A stretch of 39,309 nucleotides of DNA, taken from contig JASBSJ010000060.1 of assembly GCA_030148985.1 (NCBI GenBank), forward strand, positions 1-39,309. The letters are read 5' to 3'. The position numbers were made by a program, and so were the translations under genes. Shown in pieces: positions 1 through 8,931 of the stretch. Source of the DNA: Sphingopyxis sp. (lineage in GTDB: Bacteria > Pseudomonadota > Alphaproteobacteria > Sphingomonadales > Sphingomonadaceae). The notes beneath the pieces are model-generated. The model ran no database searches and was not told the DNA's origin. It saw only the letters and a program-made list of their open reading frames with translations. Position 1 is the stretch's first letter, and each line of letters begins with the position of its first letter.

Positions 1-27
1 TGGTGGTGAGCTGCCGCTCCCAACATT

Positions 28-106
28 CGTCATTCCCGCGAAAGCGGGAACCCAGAGCGTGCGTCGGCTGACCCCTCCCTGGGTTCCCGCTTTCGCGGGA
101 ATGACG
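28..106. repeat. Intergenic inverted repeat (REP-like hairpin)
   Basis: Two perfect 28-base complementary arms (28-55 and 79-106) are separated by 23 bases. The arm core is TTCCCGCGAAAGCGGGAA, itself palindromic. It lies just past the 3' end of the minus-strand gene ending at 173, so its transcript could fold into a very stable hairpin. No T-tract follows, so it resembles a dispersed repeat more than an intrinsic terminator. It is related in design to the copies at 2965 and 36683. Confidence 0.85.
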
Positions 107-172
107 ATGTTTTAAAGATGCGAAATGTCCGCAATCGGTCGACTTCGGCCATCCCCCTCTGCCTAGGGCGCG

Positions 173-1465
173 TTACACCGCGTCCAGCGCCTGCGCGAAA
201 TCGGCGATCAGATCGTCGGGGTCTTCGATGCCGATCGACACGCGCACCAGATTGTCGGTGATGCCGAGCGCGTCCTTGCGCTCCTGCGGGACCGACAGGT
301 GCGTCATCGCCGCGGGATGGCTGGCCAGCGTTTCGGTGCCCCCCAGGCTGACCGCGAGCTTGGCGATCTGCAACGCGTCAAGGAAGCGGAAGCTCTCGGC
401 CTCGCCGCCCTTGATGAACAGCGAGAAGGTCGATCCCGCGCCGGTGCAGTGGCGATCGAAAATATCCTTCTGCCGCGGATCGGCAATGAAGCCGAGATAG
501 CCGAGCCCCTCGACCTTCGGATGATCGCGCAGATAGGTGCAGACCTTCAGCGCATTTTCGCCCGCGCGCGTCATGCGCAGTTCAAGCGTTTCGAGGCTTC
601 GCAGCAGCATCCACGCGGTATTGGGGTCGCAGATCGTGCCGATCGTGTTGCGCATCGGGCGGATGATGTCGAGCAGCCGCTGGTCGCCCGACACGCCGCC
701 CGCGACGAGATCCGAATGGCCCCCCGCATATTTTGTGAGGCTGTAGATGACGAGTTCGGCGCCCTGTTTCAGCGGCTGTTGCCACAGCGGGCCGAGGAAG
801 GTGTTGTCGATCGCGATTGCGGGCTTTTGTTCGCCGGGGAAGGTGGCGTCGCGCGCGCCGCGCACCGCTTCGACATCGACGAGCGCGTTGGTCGGGTTCG
901 CCGGGCTTTCGAGATAGACGAGCGCGACCTTGCCGCCCTTTTCGTCGGCGAGCGTCTTGGCGCGGGCGAGGATCGCGTCGATTTCCTCGCGCGTCGCGCC
1001 CGCGGGGAAGTCGACGAAGCTGACGCCGAAGCGCGACAGGATACGCGCGATCAGCGATTCGGTCGCGGCATAGAGCGGGCCCGAATGAACGATCACGTCG
1101 TTCTGGCTCACCAGCGCGAGGAGCAAGGTCGCGATCGCCGACATGCCGCTCGAAAAGACGAGGCTGTCGTCGGCGCCGTCCCACACCGCAAGCCGGTCTT
1201 CGAGGATTTCCTGATTCGGGCCGTTGAACCGCGAATAGACGAGGCCGTCGGCCGGGCCTTCGCGCTTGCCGGTGATATGCTCGAAGAAGCGCTTGCCCGC
1301 CGCCGCGCTTTCGAAGGCGAAGGTCGATGTCAGGAAGATCGGCGGTTTGAGCGACCCTTCGGACAGCACGGGGTCATAGCCCAGCCCCATCATCAGCGTC
1401 GCGGGGTTAAGCTCCCGGTCGCCGATCTTCTTGCTGTTCGTCTTGGGTTTGCCGCGCATGGCCAT
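173..1465 (-). CDS. Cystathionine gamma-synthase-family PLP enzyme
   Basis: A 430-residue member of the Cys/Met-metabolism PLP-dependent family (cystathionine gamma-synthase, gamma-lyase, O-acyl-homoserine sulfhydrylase, methionine gamma-lyase). The Schiff-base lysine is K245 in YSLTKYAGGHSD. The phosphate-binding SSGMSAI is at 105-111 and the PLP-ring aspartate is D220 in AIDNTF. The open frame continues to 1603, but the ATG at 1465 has an AGGAG seven bases upstream and directly precedes a low-complexity basic N-terminus, so I start there. The exact substrate cannot be read from the motifs; a catabolic gamma-lyase or sulfhydrylase role is possible. No met gene adjoins it. A short dyad (1507-1522) sits in its promoter region. 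Confidence 0.88.
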   Translation of the reverse strand: MAMRGKPKTNSKKIGDRELNPATLMMGLGYDPVLSEGSLKPPIFLTSTFAFESAAAGKRFFEHITGKREGPADGLVYSRFNGPNQEILEDRLAVWDGADDSLVFSSGMSAIATLLLALVSQNDVIVHSGPLYAATESLIARILSRFGVSFVDFPAGATREEIDAILARAKTLADEKGGKVALVYLESPANPTNALVDVEAVRGARDATFPGEQKPAIAIDNTFLGPLWQQPLKQGAELVIYSLTKYAGGHSDLVAGGVSGDQRLLDIIRPMRNTIGTICDPNTAWMLLRSLETLELRMTRAGENALKVCTYLRDHPKVEGLGYLGFIADPRQKDIFDRHCTGAGSTFSLFIKGGEAESFRFLDALQIAKLAVSLGGTETLASHPAAMTHLSVPQERKDALGITDNLVRVSIGIEDPDDLIADFAQALDAV

Positions 1466-1506
1466 GAATCTGCTCCTGATGATGGTGTCGCCCTTATACC
1501 GCGATA

Positions 1507-1522
1507 AGTTTCGTTTGAAACT
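1507..1522. promoter_or_regulatory. Inverted repeat upstream of the 173-1465 gene
   Basis: AGTTTC-GTTT-GAAACT is a perfect 6-base dyad with a 4-base spacer. It lies about 42 bases upstream of the ATG at 1465, in the short gap between this gene and the transporter gene. The position and AT-richness against a GC-rich background suggest an operator, but the regulator is unknown. Confidence 0.35.
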
Positions 1523-1535
1523 ATATTGCGCGGGT

Positions 1536-2942
1536 TCAGGCGATGGCGGCGATTGCCCAGACAACACCGATGAGCAACGGCACGCCGATGATGTCGAGCG
1601 CAAATCCCGCCTTCAAGATGCGCGGCAGCGCGATATGGCCGGTCGCCCACGCAAGCGCATTGGGGCCGGTGCCCGACGGCAGCATGAAGCCCCAGCTCGC
1701 CGCCATCGCGACGGGCAGCGCGAGCAGGATCGGATCGGCGCCGGTCGCGGCGATCAGCGCTGCTAGCACCGGCATGATGCCGCTCGCCGTCGCGACATTG
1801 CTCGCAAATTCGGTGATCAGGATGGTGAGCGCGACGATGATCGCGGCGAGGGCGATCGTCGGGATGCTGCCGAGCGGCGCGAGGACGGCGCCCAGCCAGG
1901 CGGCCAGCCCGCTCGCGGTGATCGCCGCGGCGAGCGCAAGGCCGCCGCCGAACATCATGATGACGCCCCACGGCGCGCGGTCGGCCTCTTTCCAGACCAG
2001 CAGCGGGCGGCCGGTGCCGTCGGGCAGAACGAACAGGAGCAGACTGCCCGCGACCGCAATCGTGCCGTCGGTCAAGGCGCCGTCGGGCAGGAAGGGTTCG
2101 AGCCAGGGCTGCGCGATCCAGGCGATCAGGACGAGCAGAAAGACGGGAACGACGCGGCGCTCGGCGGTCGACCATATCGCCTGATTGCCGAGCGCCGCCG
2201 CGGCGCCTTGTCCGTCGAAGGGATTGGCTGACAAGCGCTGGACGCGCGCGACGATGACCATCGCGGCAGGGGTGGCAAGCAGCACGACGGGGATGCCGTA
2301 GATCATCCAGTCGAGGAACGAGATGCGCAGGTCCAGCGCCTTTTCGATCAGCCCCGCGGCGATCGCGTTGGTCGGGCTGCCGACCAGCGTGCCCAGCCCG
2401 CCGATCGACGCGGCAAAGGCGATGCCCATCATCACCGCCCCGGCAAAACCCTCGGTCTCGTCCTCGCGAATGCCGCCGGCGCGCACGACAGCGATCGCGA
2501 TGGGGACCATGATGAGCGCCGTCGAGGTGTTCGAGATGAACATGCTGAGCAGCGCGGTTGCCGCCATGAAGGCAAACAGCAGCCCGGTCGCGGTCGGGGC
2601 GGCGCGCTTGAGCAGCGCGAGCGCGAGGCGCCGGTGCAGTCCGACGCGCTCGATCGCGAGCGCGAGAAAGGCGCCGCCGAGGATCAGGAACAGGATCGGC
2701 GAATAATATTCCTTGGCGATGGCATTGGCGTCCATCACCCCGAACGCAGGGACCGTGAGAAACGGAAGCAGCGCGGTGACGGTGAGCGGCAGCGCCTCGG
2801 TCATCCACCAGATCGCCATCAAGACGGTGAGGGCCGCGACATGCCAGGCGGTGAGTTCCATGCCCGCCGGGGCAGGGAGGAACAGCATGGTGCAAAAGAC
2901 GACGAAGCCGCCGATCAAGCCGAACAGGCGCGTCCTTGTCAT
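1536..2942 (-). CDS. DASS/SLC13-family anion symporter
   Basis: A 468-residue, highly hydrophobic inner-membrane transporter with roughly a dozen membrane segments. It matches the divalent anion:Na+ symporter (DASS, VcINDY-like) family that takes up dicarboxylates, sulfate or related anions. The two SNT-type signature loops are visible: SNTST at 137-141 and a second one near the C-terminus, EFASNVATASG. Together these form the substrate and sodium sites in characterised members. An ATG nine codons further upstream (2969) lies inside a dispersed repeat with no ribosome site. The ATG at 2942 is preceded by a G-rich stretch and is preferred. The substrate cannot be assigned from sequence alone. 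The gene is codirectional with the PLP enzyme downstream (70-base gap). Confidence 0.87.
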   Translation of the reverse strand: MTRTRLFGLIGGFVVFCTMLFLPAPAGMELTAWHVAALTVLMAIWWMTEALPLTVTALLPFLTVPAFGVMDANAIAKEYYSPILFLILGGAFLALAIERVGLHRRLALALLKRAAPTATGLLFAFMAATALLSMFISNTSTALIMVPIAIAVVRAGGIREDETEGFAGAVMMGIAFAASIGGLGTLVGSPTNAIAAGLIEKALDLRISFLDWMIYGIPVVLLATPAAMVIVARVQRLSANPFDGQGAAAALGNQAIWSTAERRVVPVFLLVLIAWIAQPWLEPFLPDGALTDGTIAVAGSLLLFVLPDGTGRPLLVWKEADRAPWGVIMMFGGGLALAAAITASGLAAWLGAVLAPLGSIPTIALAAIIVALTILITEFASNVATASGIMPVLAALIAATGADPILLALPVAMAASWGFMLPSGTGPNALAWATGHIALPRILKAGFALDIIGVPLLIGVVWAIAAIA

Positions 2943-2964
2943 CGTGCCCCCAATTTTCTTCTCA

Positions 2965-3040
2965 GTCATCCCGGCGAAGGCCGGGATCTCATCGTTTCGG
3001 TTAATCGCACCGGCGAGATCCCGGCCTTCGCCGGGATGAC
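2965..3040. repeat. Dispersed inverted repeat, CCGGCGAAGGCCGG type
   Basis: Two perfect 26-base arms (2965-2990 and 3015-3040) enclose a 24-base loop, with core CCCGGCGAAGGCCGGG. It occupies the spacer between the transporter gene and pgeF. A near-identical element with two mismatches in its right arm is at 36683-36758, so this is a multi-copy intergenic element. Confidence 0.88.
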
Positions 3041-3056
3041 GGCTATTGGATGCTGG

Positions 3057-3821
3057 CTATTTTGCCAACCCGATCACCGACAATTGCCGACCATAGGAAT
3101 TTTCCCCTTTATGGCACGCACGCCGATAGCTGAAATAATCGTGGGGCAAGGCATAGGTGTCCTCCCCGCCGATGGCAATTCGCGCGACCCCGGCGGCAGC
3201 AAGCCGCGCGGCGACATAGGCGGCGATGTCGAACATCGCATGGCCGGGCTTGCCCGCGGCAAAAAAGCGCTCGTTCGCCGGATCGTCGGCGACGAAGCGC
3301 TGCACAAAACCCTCATCGACCTCGTAGGAAGCGCGGCCGATGCACGGGCCGATCGCCGCGGCGATCCGCGCGCGGTTCGCGCCAAGGCCTTCCATCGCAT
3401 CAAGCGTGGCGTCGGTGATGCCCGCGAGCGCGCCTTTCCACCCCGCGTGCGCCGCGGCGACGACCCCGGCTTCGCGGTCGGCGAACAGCACGGGCACGCA
3501 ATCGGCGGTCAAGATGCCAAGCAGGATGCCGGGCGTGCGCGTCGCCAGCGCATCGGCCTCAGGCCGCGAGGCGAGATCGCTGCTCTCATCGACAATGACG
3601 CAGCGATTGCCGTGGACCTGATAGAGCCCGGTAAGCGTCGCACCGGGACACACCGCTTCGGCAACGCGCCGCCGGTTTTCGGCGATCAGCGCCGGGTCGT
3701 CGTCCGATCCCAGCCCGCAGTTGAGCGAGGCGAGATCGCCCGCCGACACGCCCCCGCGCCGCCCGAAAAAGCCGTGCGCGATGCCATCGAGGGTGGGCGC
3801 GGTGACGAAAGGCGCGCTCAC
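3057..3821 (-). CDS. pgeF: Peptidoglycan editing factor PgeF (YfiH/laccase-domain family)
   Basis: A 254-residue protein of the YfiH/DUF152 multicopper-oxidase-like family. Its members remove wrongly incorporated L-serine from peptidoglycan precursors; some family members have been described as purine nucleoside phosphorylases. The metal-binding triad is visible: H70 in YQVHG, C108 in TADCVPV and H125 in AAAHAGWKG. The length is typical. Translation starts at GTG 3821, which overlaps the TGA of the upstream GNAT gene (GTGA), implying coupling. It is the last gene of the lgt-midA-GNAT-pgeF cluster, so envelope and lipoprotein biogenesis functions share one transcript. Confidence 0.92.
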   Translation of the reverse strand: MSAPFVTAPTLDGIAHGFFGRRGGVSAGDLASLNCGLGSDDDPALIAENRRRVAEAVCPGATLTGLYQVHGNRCVIVDESSDLASRPEADALATRTPGILLGILTADCVPVLFADREAGVVAAAHAGWKGALAGITDATLDAMEGLGANRARIAAAIGPCIGRASYEVDEGFVQRFVADDPANERFFAAGKPGHAMFDIAAYVAARLAAAGVARIAIGGEDTYALPHDYFSYRRACHKGENSYGRQLSVIGLAK

Positions 3822-4336
3822 AGATCGAGCCGGAAGAAACGGTCTTCGTCGATATGATTGCCTACGCGAAAGGCGTTGCGGCCGACATCGACGAAACCAT
3901 AGCGCCGGTAAAAGGCCTGCGCGCGCTCATTGTCGACAAAGACCGACAGATAGAGGATCGACGCGCGCGCCCGCGCCCATTCGATGCCCCAGTCCATCAG
4001 CGCCGCGGCGACGCCGGTGCCCTTCGCGGCTTCGGCGACGTAAAGCTGGTGGAGTTCGACCGCATCGTCCGCCGGCTGGTCCGGCGGCAGGTCGAAATCG
4101 ACCGGCCCCATCTTGATGAAACCCAGCATCGCCCCATCCGCGCCGCGCACCAGCGCGATGTCATGGTCGGCGCCGGCGATCTGCGCGCGCACGCGCTCGG
4201 GCGGGTTCCAGTCGGCGAGGAAGGCCGCAAGGTCGGCGGGATCGTAAAGATGGCCAAACGTATCGGTGAACGACGCCTCGGCAAAGGCGGCGATCGCCTC
4301 GGCATCGGCGGAGGTTGCCAGTTGCACGGCGGTCAT
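3818..4336 (-). CDS. GNAT-family N-acetyltransferase
   Basis: A 172-residue single-domain acetyltransferase, probably cytoplasmic. The acetyl-CoA pyrophosphate-binding motif A is KGTGVA at 105-110, after the strand ELHQLYV. Motif B, NERAQAFYRRYGF, is at 136-148. The open frame runs to 4525, but the ATG at 4336 overlaps the stop of the upstream methyltransferase gene (ATGA) and begins the conserved domain, so it is the likely start. Its stop overlaps the GTG of pgeF. The acceptor substrate is unknown; ribosomal-protein or small-molecule acetylation are both possible. Confidence 0.88.
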   Translation of the reverse strand: MTAVQLATSADAEAIAAFAEASFTDTFGHLYDPADLAAFLADWNPPERVRAQIAGADHDIALVRGADGAMLGFIKMGPVDFDLPPDQPADDAVELHQLYVAEAAKGTGVAAALMDWGIEWARARASILYLSVFVDNERAQAFYRRYGFVDVGRNAFRVGNHIDEDRFFRLDL

Positions 4337-5403
4337 GCGGGGTCTCCTGTAAATCCTGCGGGCGCGGGCCAGTGCGGCGCGGTGAAGGCGATCACCTTGA
4401 ACAGATCGCCCATCGCATCGGCCTTGACCAGCCGGTCGCGCTGGCCCTGCAATTCGTCGGCACGCGCGGGCGCTGCCGCGGCAAGCGACGCCAGCCGCGC
4501 GTCGATGCCCATGCGGCGCAGCCAATCACCCTGCGGCACCGGGCCTGCGACCATGACGCCGCCCGACCGCGCGGCATCGGCCAGCGCGGTGAAATCGACA
4601 TGCGCGGTCAGGTCGACCTCGCCGGGGTCGGCGAACGGGTCGGCGAAGCGGTGCGCCTTCACCGCCTGCAACGTTTCGCCGGCGGCGGGGCCGCTATAGC
4701 CATAATCGATCGCCAGCATCGCGCCGCCCTGCCGCGCGAGGCGAAAGGCGCAGCGCTGCATGATCGCGGCGGCGACGGGCATGGTTTCGACGATTGCGCC
4801 TTCGGCAGCGCCGCGCAGCGCGGCGGGGATGGCCTCGTCGGCGGGGACGTCGCCCGCGACTGGTACGCGTGCGTCGCCCGCGCGCTCGACCATAAGTTCG
4901 CGCCAGCCGTCCACCGTGCGGACATATTGGTGAATCGGCAGCGCGTCGAAAAATTCGTTGGCGACGATCAGCAGCGGCGCGTCGTCCGGCAGCGCATCGA
5001 CCTCGTCATGGTGCGCGGCTGCGGGCAGGCGGGCCAGCTGCGCTGCGCGCAGCGCCGGGCTGGTTTCGACAAGGTGGATGCCGACGGGTTCGCAGCCGAA
5101 GCGCGCCATCGTCCGCAGCGCATCGGCGGCGAGCGTGCCGCGGCCGGGGCCAAGCTCGACATAGCGAAACGCGGGACGGCCTTCACGGGTCCACAGGTCG
5201 GCGATCCAGATGCCGATCATCTCGCCGAACATCTGGCTGATCTCGGGCGCGGTGGTGAAATCGCCCGCGGCACCGAGCGGGTCGCGCGTCGCATAATAAT
5301 GCGCGTTCGCCGCCGCCATATAGTCGGCGACCGTGACCGGCCGCGCCGCCGCGATGTCGCTTATCAGCTGGGCAGGCGTCGGCGGTTCGTCACGCAACGG
5401 CAT
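4333..5403 (-). CDS. MidA/NDUFAF7-type SAM-dependent methyltransferase
   Basis: A 356-residue protein of the Methyltransf_28 (DUF185) family. The eukaryotic homologue NDUFAF7/MidA methylates an arginine of the complex I 49-kDa subunit during assembly; the bacterial role is inferred by family. The family signature [15 protein letters not shown] is at 47-61, the SAM-binding ELGPGRGTL at 83-91, and [10 protein letters not shown] follows in mid-protein. The length is usual. The start at 5403 lies 14 bases inside the 3' end of lgt. The stop overlaps the GNAT start. Coupling to lgt suggests coordinated expression of membrane-complex maturation factors. Confidence 0.9.
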   Translation of the reverse strand: MPLRDEPPTPAQLISDIAAARPVTVADYMAAANAHYYATRDPLGAAGDFTTAPEISQMFGEMIGIWIADLWTREGRPAFRYVELGPGRGTLAADALRTMARFGCEPVGIHLVETSPALRAAQLARLPAAAHHDEVDALPDDAPLLIVANEFFDALPIHQYVRTVDGWRELMVERAGDARVPVAGDVPADEAIPAALRGAAEGAIVETMPVAAAIMQRCAFRLARQGGAMLAIDYGYSGPAAGETLQAVKAHRFADPFADPGEVDLTAHVDFTALADAARSGGVMVAGPVPQGDWLRRMGIDARLASLAAAAPARADELQGQRDRLVKADAMGDLFKVIAFTAPHWPAPAGFTGDPA

Positions 5404-6265
5404 CGGGTCCGGCGATCGGCTCGACCCGCTGGCGGCGCCCTTTCGCGGTCGCGACGAGCCAGATACCCGCGAGCAGCATCGGGATGGTCAGCGTCTGCCC
5501 CATCGTCAGCCCCCACGACAAGGTGCCGAGCTGGACATCGGGTTCGCGCACGAACTCGACGGCAAAGCGGCTGAGGCCATAGATGATCGCCGCCATGCCG
5601 AACAGGAAGCCGGGCTTGTAGCGCGCGTCGGTGCGCCAAAAGAAAAAGGCGAGGATCGCCATCATCAGCAGGCCTTCGAGCCCCGCCTCGTAAAGCTGGC
5701 TCGGGTGGCGCGGGTCCATCGTGCCGCTGTCGGGAAAGATGATCGCCCACGGCACCGTCGTCGCGCGGCCCCACAGCTCGCCGTTCACGAAATTGGCAAG
5801 GCGCCCGAAAAACAGGCCGAAGGGGACGACGCACGCGACATAGTCGCAAAAACGCAGGAAGCTGAGCTTGTCCTTGCGCGTCACATACCAGATCGCGACC
5901 AGCACGCCGACGACGCCGCCGTGCAGCGACATGCCGCCGTCCCACAATTTGAAGATCGACAGCGGCTCCTCGATATAGGCGCCAAGGTTATAGAAAAGCA
6001 CATAGCCAAGCCGCCCGCCGATGATGATGCCGAGCATCGCATAAAAGATCATGTCGTCGGCATGGCGCCGCGCCATCGGCGCGCCGGGCTGCGCGATCAG
6101 CTTCAGCAAATACCAGTAGCCGACGAAAATCCCGGCGAGATAAGCCAGCGCATACCAGCGGATCGGCAGGCCGAAGACGCTGAACGCGATCTCGCTGTTC
6201 GGCCCCATCATATCTTCAAAGTTAAGATATTGCGTTGCTTCGGCTAAGGTTGCAAAAAGAAACAT
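5390..6265 (-). CDS. lgt: Prolipoprotein diacylglyceryl transferase
   Basis: Lgt transfers diacylglycerol from phosphatidylglycerol to the lipobox cysteine of prolipoproteins, the first step of lipoprotein maturation at the inner membrane. This 291-residue polytopic protein carries the Lgt signature [14 protein letters not shown] (154-167), the conserved [11 protein letters not shown] (83-93), the essential histidine in DGGMSLHGG (H115) and RHPSQLYEA (186-194). The open frame extends to 6349. I start at ATG 6265 because the segment before RWYALAY resembles related proteins, but the paired ATGs at 6211 and 6208 are possible. It is the promoter-proximal gene of the four-gene minus-strand cluster and is divergent from the acyl-CoA synthetase gene, with 77 bases between them. 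Confidence 0.93.
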   Translation of the reverse strand: MFLFATLAEATQYLNFEDMMGPNSEIAFSVFGLPIRWYALAYLAGIFVGYWYLLKLIAQPGAPMARRHADDMIFYAMLGIIIGGRLGYVLFYNLGAYIEEPLSIFKLWDGGMSLHGGVVGVLVAIWYVTRKDKLSFLRFCDYVACVVPFGLFFGRLANFVNGELWGRATTVPWAIIFPDSGTMDPRHPSQLYEAGLEGLLMMAILAFFFWRTDARYKPGFLFGMAAIIYGLSRFAVEFVREPDVQLGTLSWGLTMGQTLTIPMLLAGIWLVATAKGRRQRVEPIAGPDAVA

Positions 6266-6342
6266 ATTGTCGCGCGGTCCTTCCCCAGGAGAGGCCTCCC
6301 CATAAGGGGTAAGGCGAGCGAGACCAAGAGGAGAGATCAAAC

Positions 6343-8052
6343 ATGCCATCAGCGCTCGATTTGCGCCTGGAAGCCGCCTATAATCTGATCACCGGTCCGG
6401 GCGGACCGATCCAGGTCGGGTCGGTCGAACGCTTTGGCCGCCAGCTGCCCTTCATCACCAATGCGCCGACCAACCTCGCCGACTATGTCGCCTATTTCGC
6501 GATGCAGCACGGCGATGCGACCTTTCTGGTCGAGGGCGACGAGCGCTTGTCGTTCAAACAGGTCTATATGGCGGCGCGGCAGGTCGCGGCGGGGCTGGTC
6601 GATGGGTTCGGCGTGCAGCGCGGCGACCGCGTCGGCCTGGCGATGCGCAACGCCAATGCCTGGTGCGTCACCTATATCGGCATATTGATGGCGGGCGGCT
6701 GCGCGACCTTGCTCAACGGCTGGTGGCAGGGCGGCGAGCTGGCTGCGGGGATCAGGGACAGCGAAGCAAAGCTCGTGATCGCCGACCCGCAGCGCGCGGC
6801 GCGGCTTGCCGAACCGGGCCTTGACCATGGGGCCGAGGTCGTCACGCTCGACATCGCGCGGCCGATCGACGAAGCGATCGCGCCGATCGCGTCAAAGGGA
6901 AGCGCCGAAACGGTGCTGCCGACGCTCACCGGACAGGATCTCGCGACGATCCTCTTCACCTCGGGCTCGACCGGCCAGTCGAAGGGCGCCTATTCGCGCC
7001 ACGAGGCGGTGGTGCAGGCAATCTTCAACTATGTCACCCAGACCGCGACCATCGTCCACCTGCTGACCCAGGACGGGCAGATGTCGGACATCCAGCCCGC
7101 GACCTTGATCTGCACGCCCTTGTTCCATGTGACGGCAGAGGTTCCGGTGTTCCTTCAGAGCATGGCGATCGGCCGGAAACTGGTGCTGATGCCGAAATGG
7201 AACGCCGAGGAGGCGATGCGGCTGATCCAGGACGAAAAATGCAATTATTTCGTCGGCGTGCCGCTGATGAGCTATGAGATCCTGACGCATCCGAACCGCA
7301 GCAATTACGATCTGTCGACGTGCAAAAGCTACGCTGGCGGCGGCGCCCCGCGCCCGCCCGAGCATGTGAAGCGCCTCGCCACCGAAATGGGTGAGGCGAA
7401 GCCTTTGCTCGGCTATGGCCTTACCGAAACCAATGCCGTCGGCTGCGGCATCATCAACGAAAATTACGTCGCCAAGCCGCTCTCGACCGGCCCGGCGTCG
7501 AAGCCGCTGGTCGATCTGGCGATCCTCGACGACAATGGCGAGCCGGTGCCGCAGGGCGGCGTCGGCGAAGTCTGCATCCGCTCGGTCGCCAATTTCGAAG
7601 GCTATTGGAACAATGAGGCGGCAACCAAGGCGGCCTTTTTCGACAATGGCTATTTCCGCTCGGGCGACCTCGGCTATCTCGACGCGGACGGCTATCTGTT
7701 CATCGTCGACCGCAAGAAGGACATCATCATCCGCGGCGGCGAAAATATCAGCTGTCAGGAGGTCGAGGCGGCGATCTACGAACATCCCGAAACGAACGAA
7801 TGCGCGGTCTTCGGGCTTCCCGACGAGCGGCTCGGCGAAGTCGTCGGCGCGGTGATCTGGATGAAATCCGAAAGCCAGGTCACCGCCGACGACATGTGCT
7901 CCTTCCTCAGCGCGCGCCTCGCGGCCTATAAGGTGCCCTGCAAGATATGGATGTCGAACGACGCCCTGCCCAAGCTCGGCAGCGAAAAGATCGACAAGGT
8001 CAGCCTGCGGAACCAGTATCGCGAAACCTATGCGGCGGAGGTCGCCGCGTAA
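6343..8052 (+). CDS. Acyl-CoA synthetase (AMP-dependent ligase)
   Basis: A 569-residue member of the ANL adenylate-forming superfamily, which activates a carboxylic acid to acyl-AMP and then acyl-CoA. Core motifs are in order: P-loop [10 protein letters not shown] (206-215), A5 GYGLTE (357-362), SGDLG (440-444), hinge region [15 protein letters not shown] (456-470), and the C-terminal catalytic lysine K549 in GSEKIDK. The start has GAGGAG about nine bases upstream. The length and motifs fit medium- or long-chain fatty acid ligases, but the acid substrate is not determinable. It is followed after 30 bases by the cytochrome b and molybdoenzyme pair, and then by cfa. A lipid-related theme is possible but unproven. 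Confidence 0.9.
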   Translation: MPSALDLRLEAAYNLITGPGGPIQVGSVERFGRQLPFITNAPTNLADYVAYFAMQHGDATFLVEGDERLSFKQVYMAARQVAAGLVDGFGVQRGDRVGLAMRNANAWCVTYIGILMAGGCATLLNGWWQGGELAAGIRDSEAKLVIADPQRAARLAEPGLDHGAEVVTLDIARPIDEAIAPIASKGSAETVLPTLTGQDLATILFTSGSTGQSKGAYSRHEAVVQAIFNYVTQTATIVHLLTQDGQMSDIQPATLICTPLFHVTAEVPVFLQSMAIGRKLVLMPKWNAEEAMRLIQDEKCNYFVGVPLMSYEILTHPNRSNYDLSTCKSYAGGGAPRPPEHVKRLATEMGEAKPLLGYGLTETNAVGCGIINENYVAKPLSTGPASKPLVDLAILDDNGEPVPQGGVGEVCIRSVANFEGYWNNEAATKAAFFDNGYFRSGDLGYLDADGYLFIVDRKKDIIIRGGENISCQEVEAAIYEHPETNECAVFGLPDERLGEVVGAVIWMKSESQVTADDMCSFLSARLAAYKVPCKIWMSNDALPKLGSEKIDKVSLRNQYRETYAAEVAA

Positions 8053-8082
8053 CCGAACGGCATGAAGGAGCGAACCGGGATC

Positions 8083-8931
8083 ATGGTCGAGGCTGAAACT
8101 CCCGTCGCTCCTTCGGAAACCGCCCCGTCGCCGACGCGCGTCTATCGCCACCGGCTGCCCGTGCGCATCTGGCACTGGGTCAATGCCGTCACCTTGCTCG
8201 TCCTTTTGATGAGCGGGCTGATGATCTTTAACGCGCACCCGCGGCTTTACTGGGGGCAATATGGCGCGAACGACGATTATGCGTGGTTCGCGATCGGATC
8301 GACGCCCGACACCGGCTATGTGCGGATCGGCGCGGCGCGGGTCGAGACCACCGGCGTCCTCGGCCGCTGGACCGATGCTGAGGGCGTGGAAAAGACCTGG
8401 GCCTTTCCCGGTTGGGCGACGATCCCGACCAGCTACAGCCTCGCCGACGGGCGGCGCTGGCATTTGCTGTTCGCGTGGGTGCTGGCGATCAGCCTGACGC
8501 TCTACATGCTGTGGACCGCGATCGGCGGGCATCTCAAAAAAGATCTGCACGTCCGCCGCGACGAATGGTCGCCGCGCCATATCTGGCACGACATCAAGGA
8601 TCATGCCCGGCTGCGCTTCCCGACCGGCGAAGCGGCGGCGCGCTATAATATCCTCCAGAAACTCAGCTATATCGGGGTGATCTTCATCCTGCTGCCGCTG
8701 ATGATCGCGACCGGGCTCACCATGTCACCGGCGATCAATGCGGGGGCGCCGTGGCTGCTCGACCTGTTCGGCGGGCGCCAGTCGGCGCGCTCGATCCATT
8801 TCATCGGCGCCTGGGTGCTCGTCGCCTTTTTCCTCGTCCATATCCTTATGGTGCTGCTCGCGGGGCCGGTGAACGAGCTCAGGTCCATGGTGACGGGCTG
8901 GTTCCGTCTGCCGGTGGAGAAGGCGAAATGA
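8083..8931 (+). CDS. Membrane cytochrome b (b561/b-type hydrogenase subunit-like)
   Basis: A 282-residue integral membrane protein with four main hydrophobic segments and a periplasm-sized insert between the first two. Its histidines are placed like heme b ligands: H31 in RIWHW, one in RRWHLLFAW, and two in the last helix region (SIHFIGAW and LVHILM). This fits the PF01292-type cytochrome b that passes electrons to or from a periplasmic oxidoreductase. An upstream in-frame ATG at 8062 lacks a ribosome site. ATG 8083 has AAGGAG 12 bases upstream and starts a Pro/Ala-rich N-terminus. Its stop overlaps the ATG of the molybdoenzyme gene (ATGA), so it is very likely the quinone-side partner of that enzyme. 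Confidence 0.85.
   Translation: MVEAETPVAPSETAPSPTRVYRHRLPVRIWHWVNAVTLLVLLMSGLMIFNAHPRLYWGQYGANDDYAWFAIGSTPDTGYVRIGAARVETTGVLGRWTDAEGVEKTWAFPGWATIPTSYSLADGRRWHLLFAWVLAISLTLYMLWTAIGGHLKKDLHVRRDEWSPRHIWHDIKDHARLRFPTGEAAARYNILQKLSYIGVIFILLPLMIATGLTMSPAINAGAPWLLDLFGGRQSARSIHFIGAWVLVAFFLVHILMVLLAGPVNELRSMVTGWFRLPVEKAK

Noticed and set aside
299..1507. 402-codon plus-strand frame
   Set aside because: Opposite the PLP enzyme gene, which has a full set of catalytic motifs.
6892..8604. 570-codon minus-strand frame
   Set aside because: Antisense to the acyl-CoA synthetase and cytochrome b genes; composition is that of a shadow frame.
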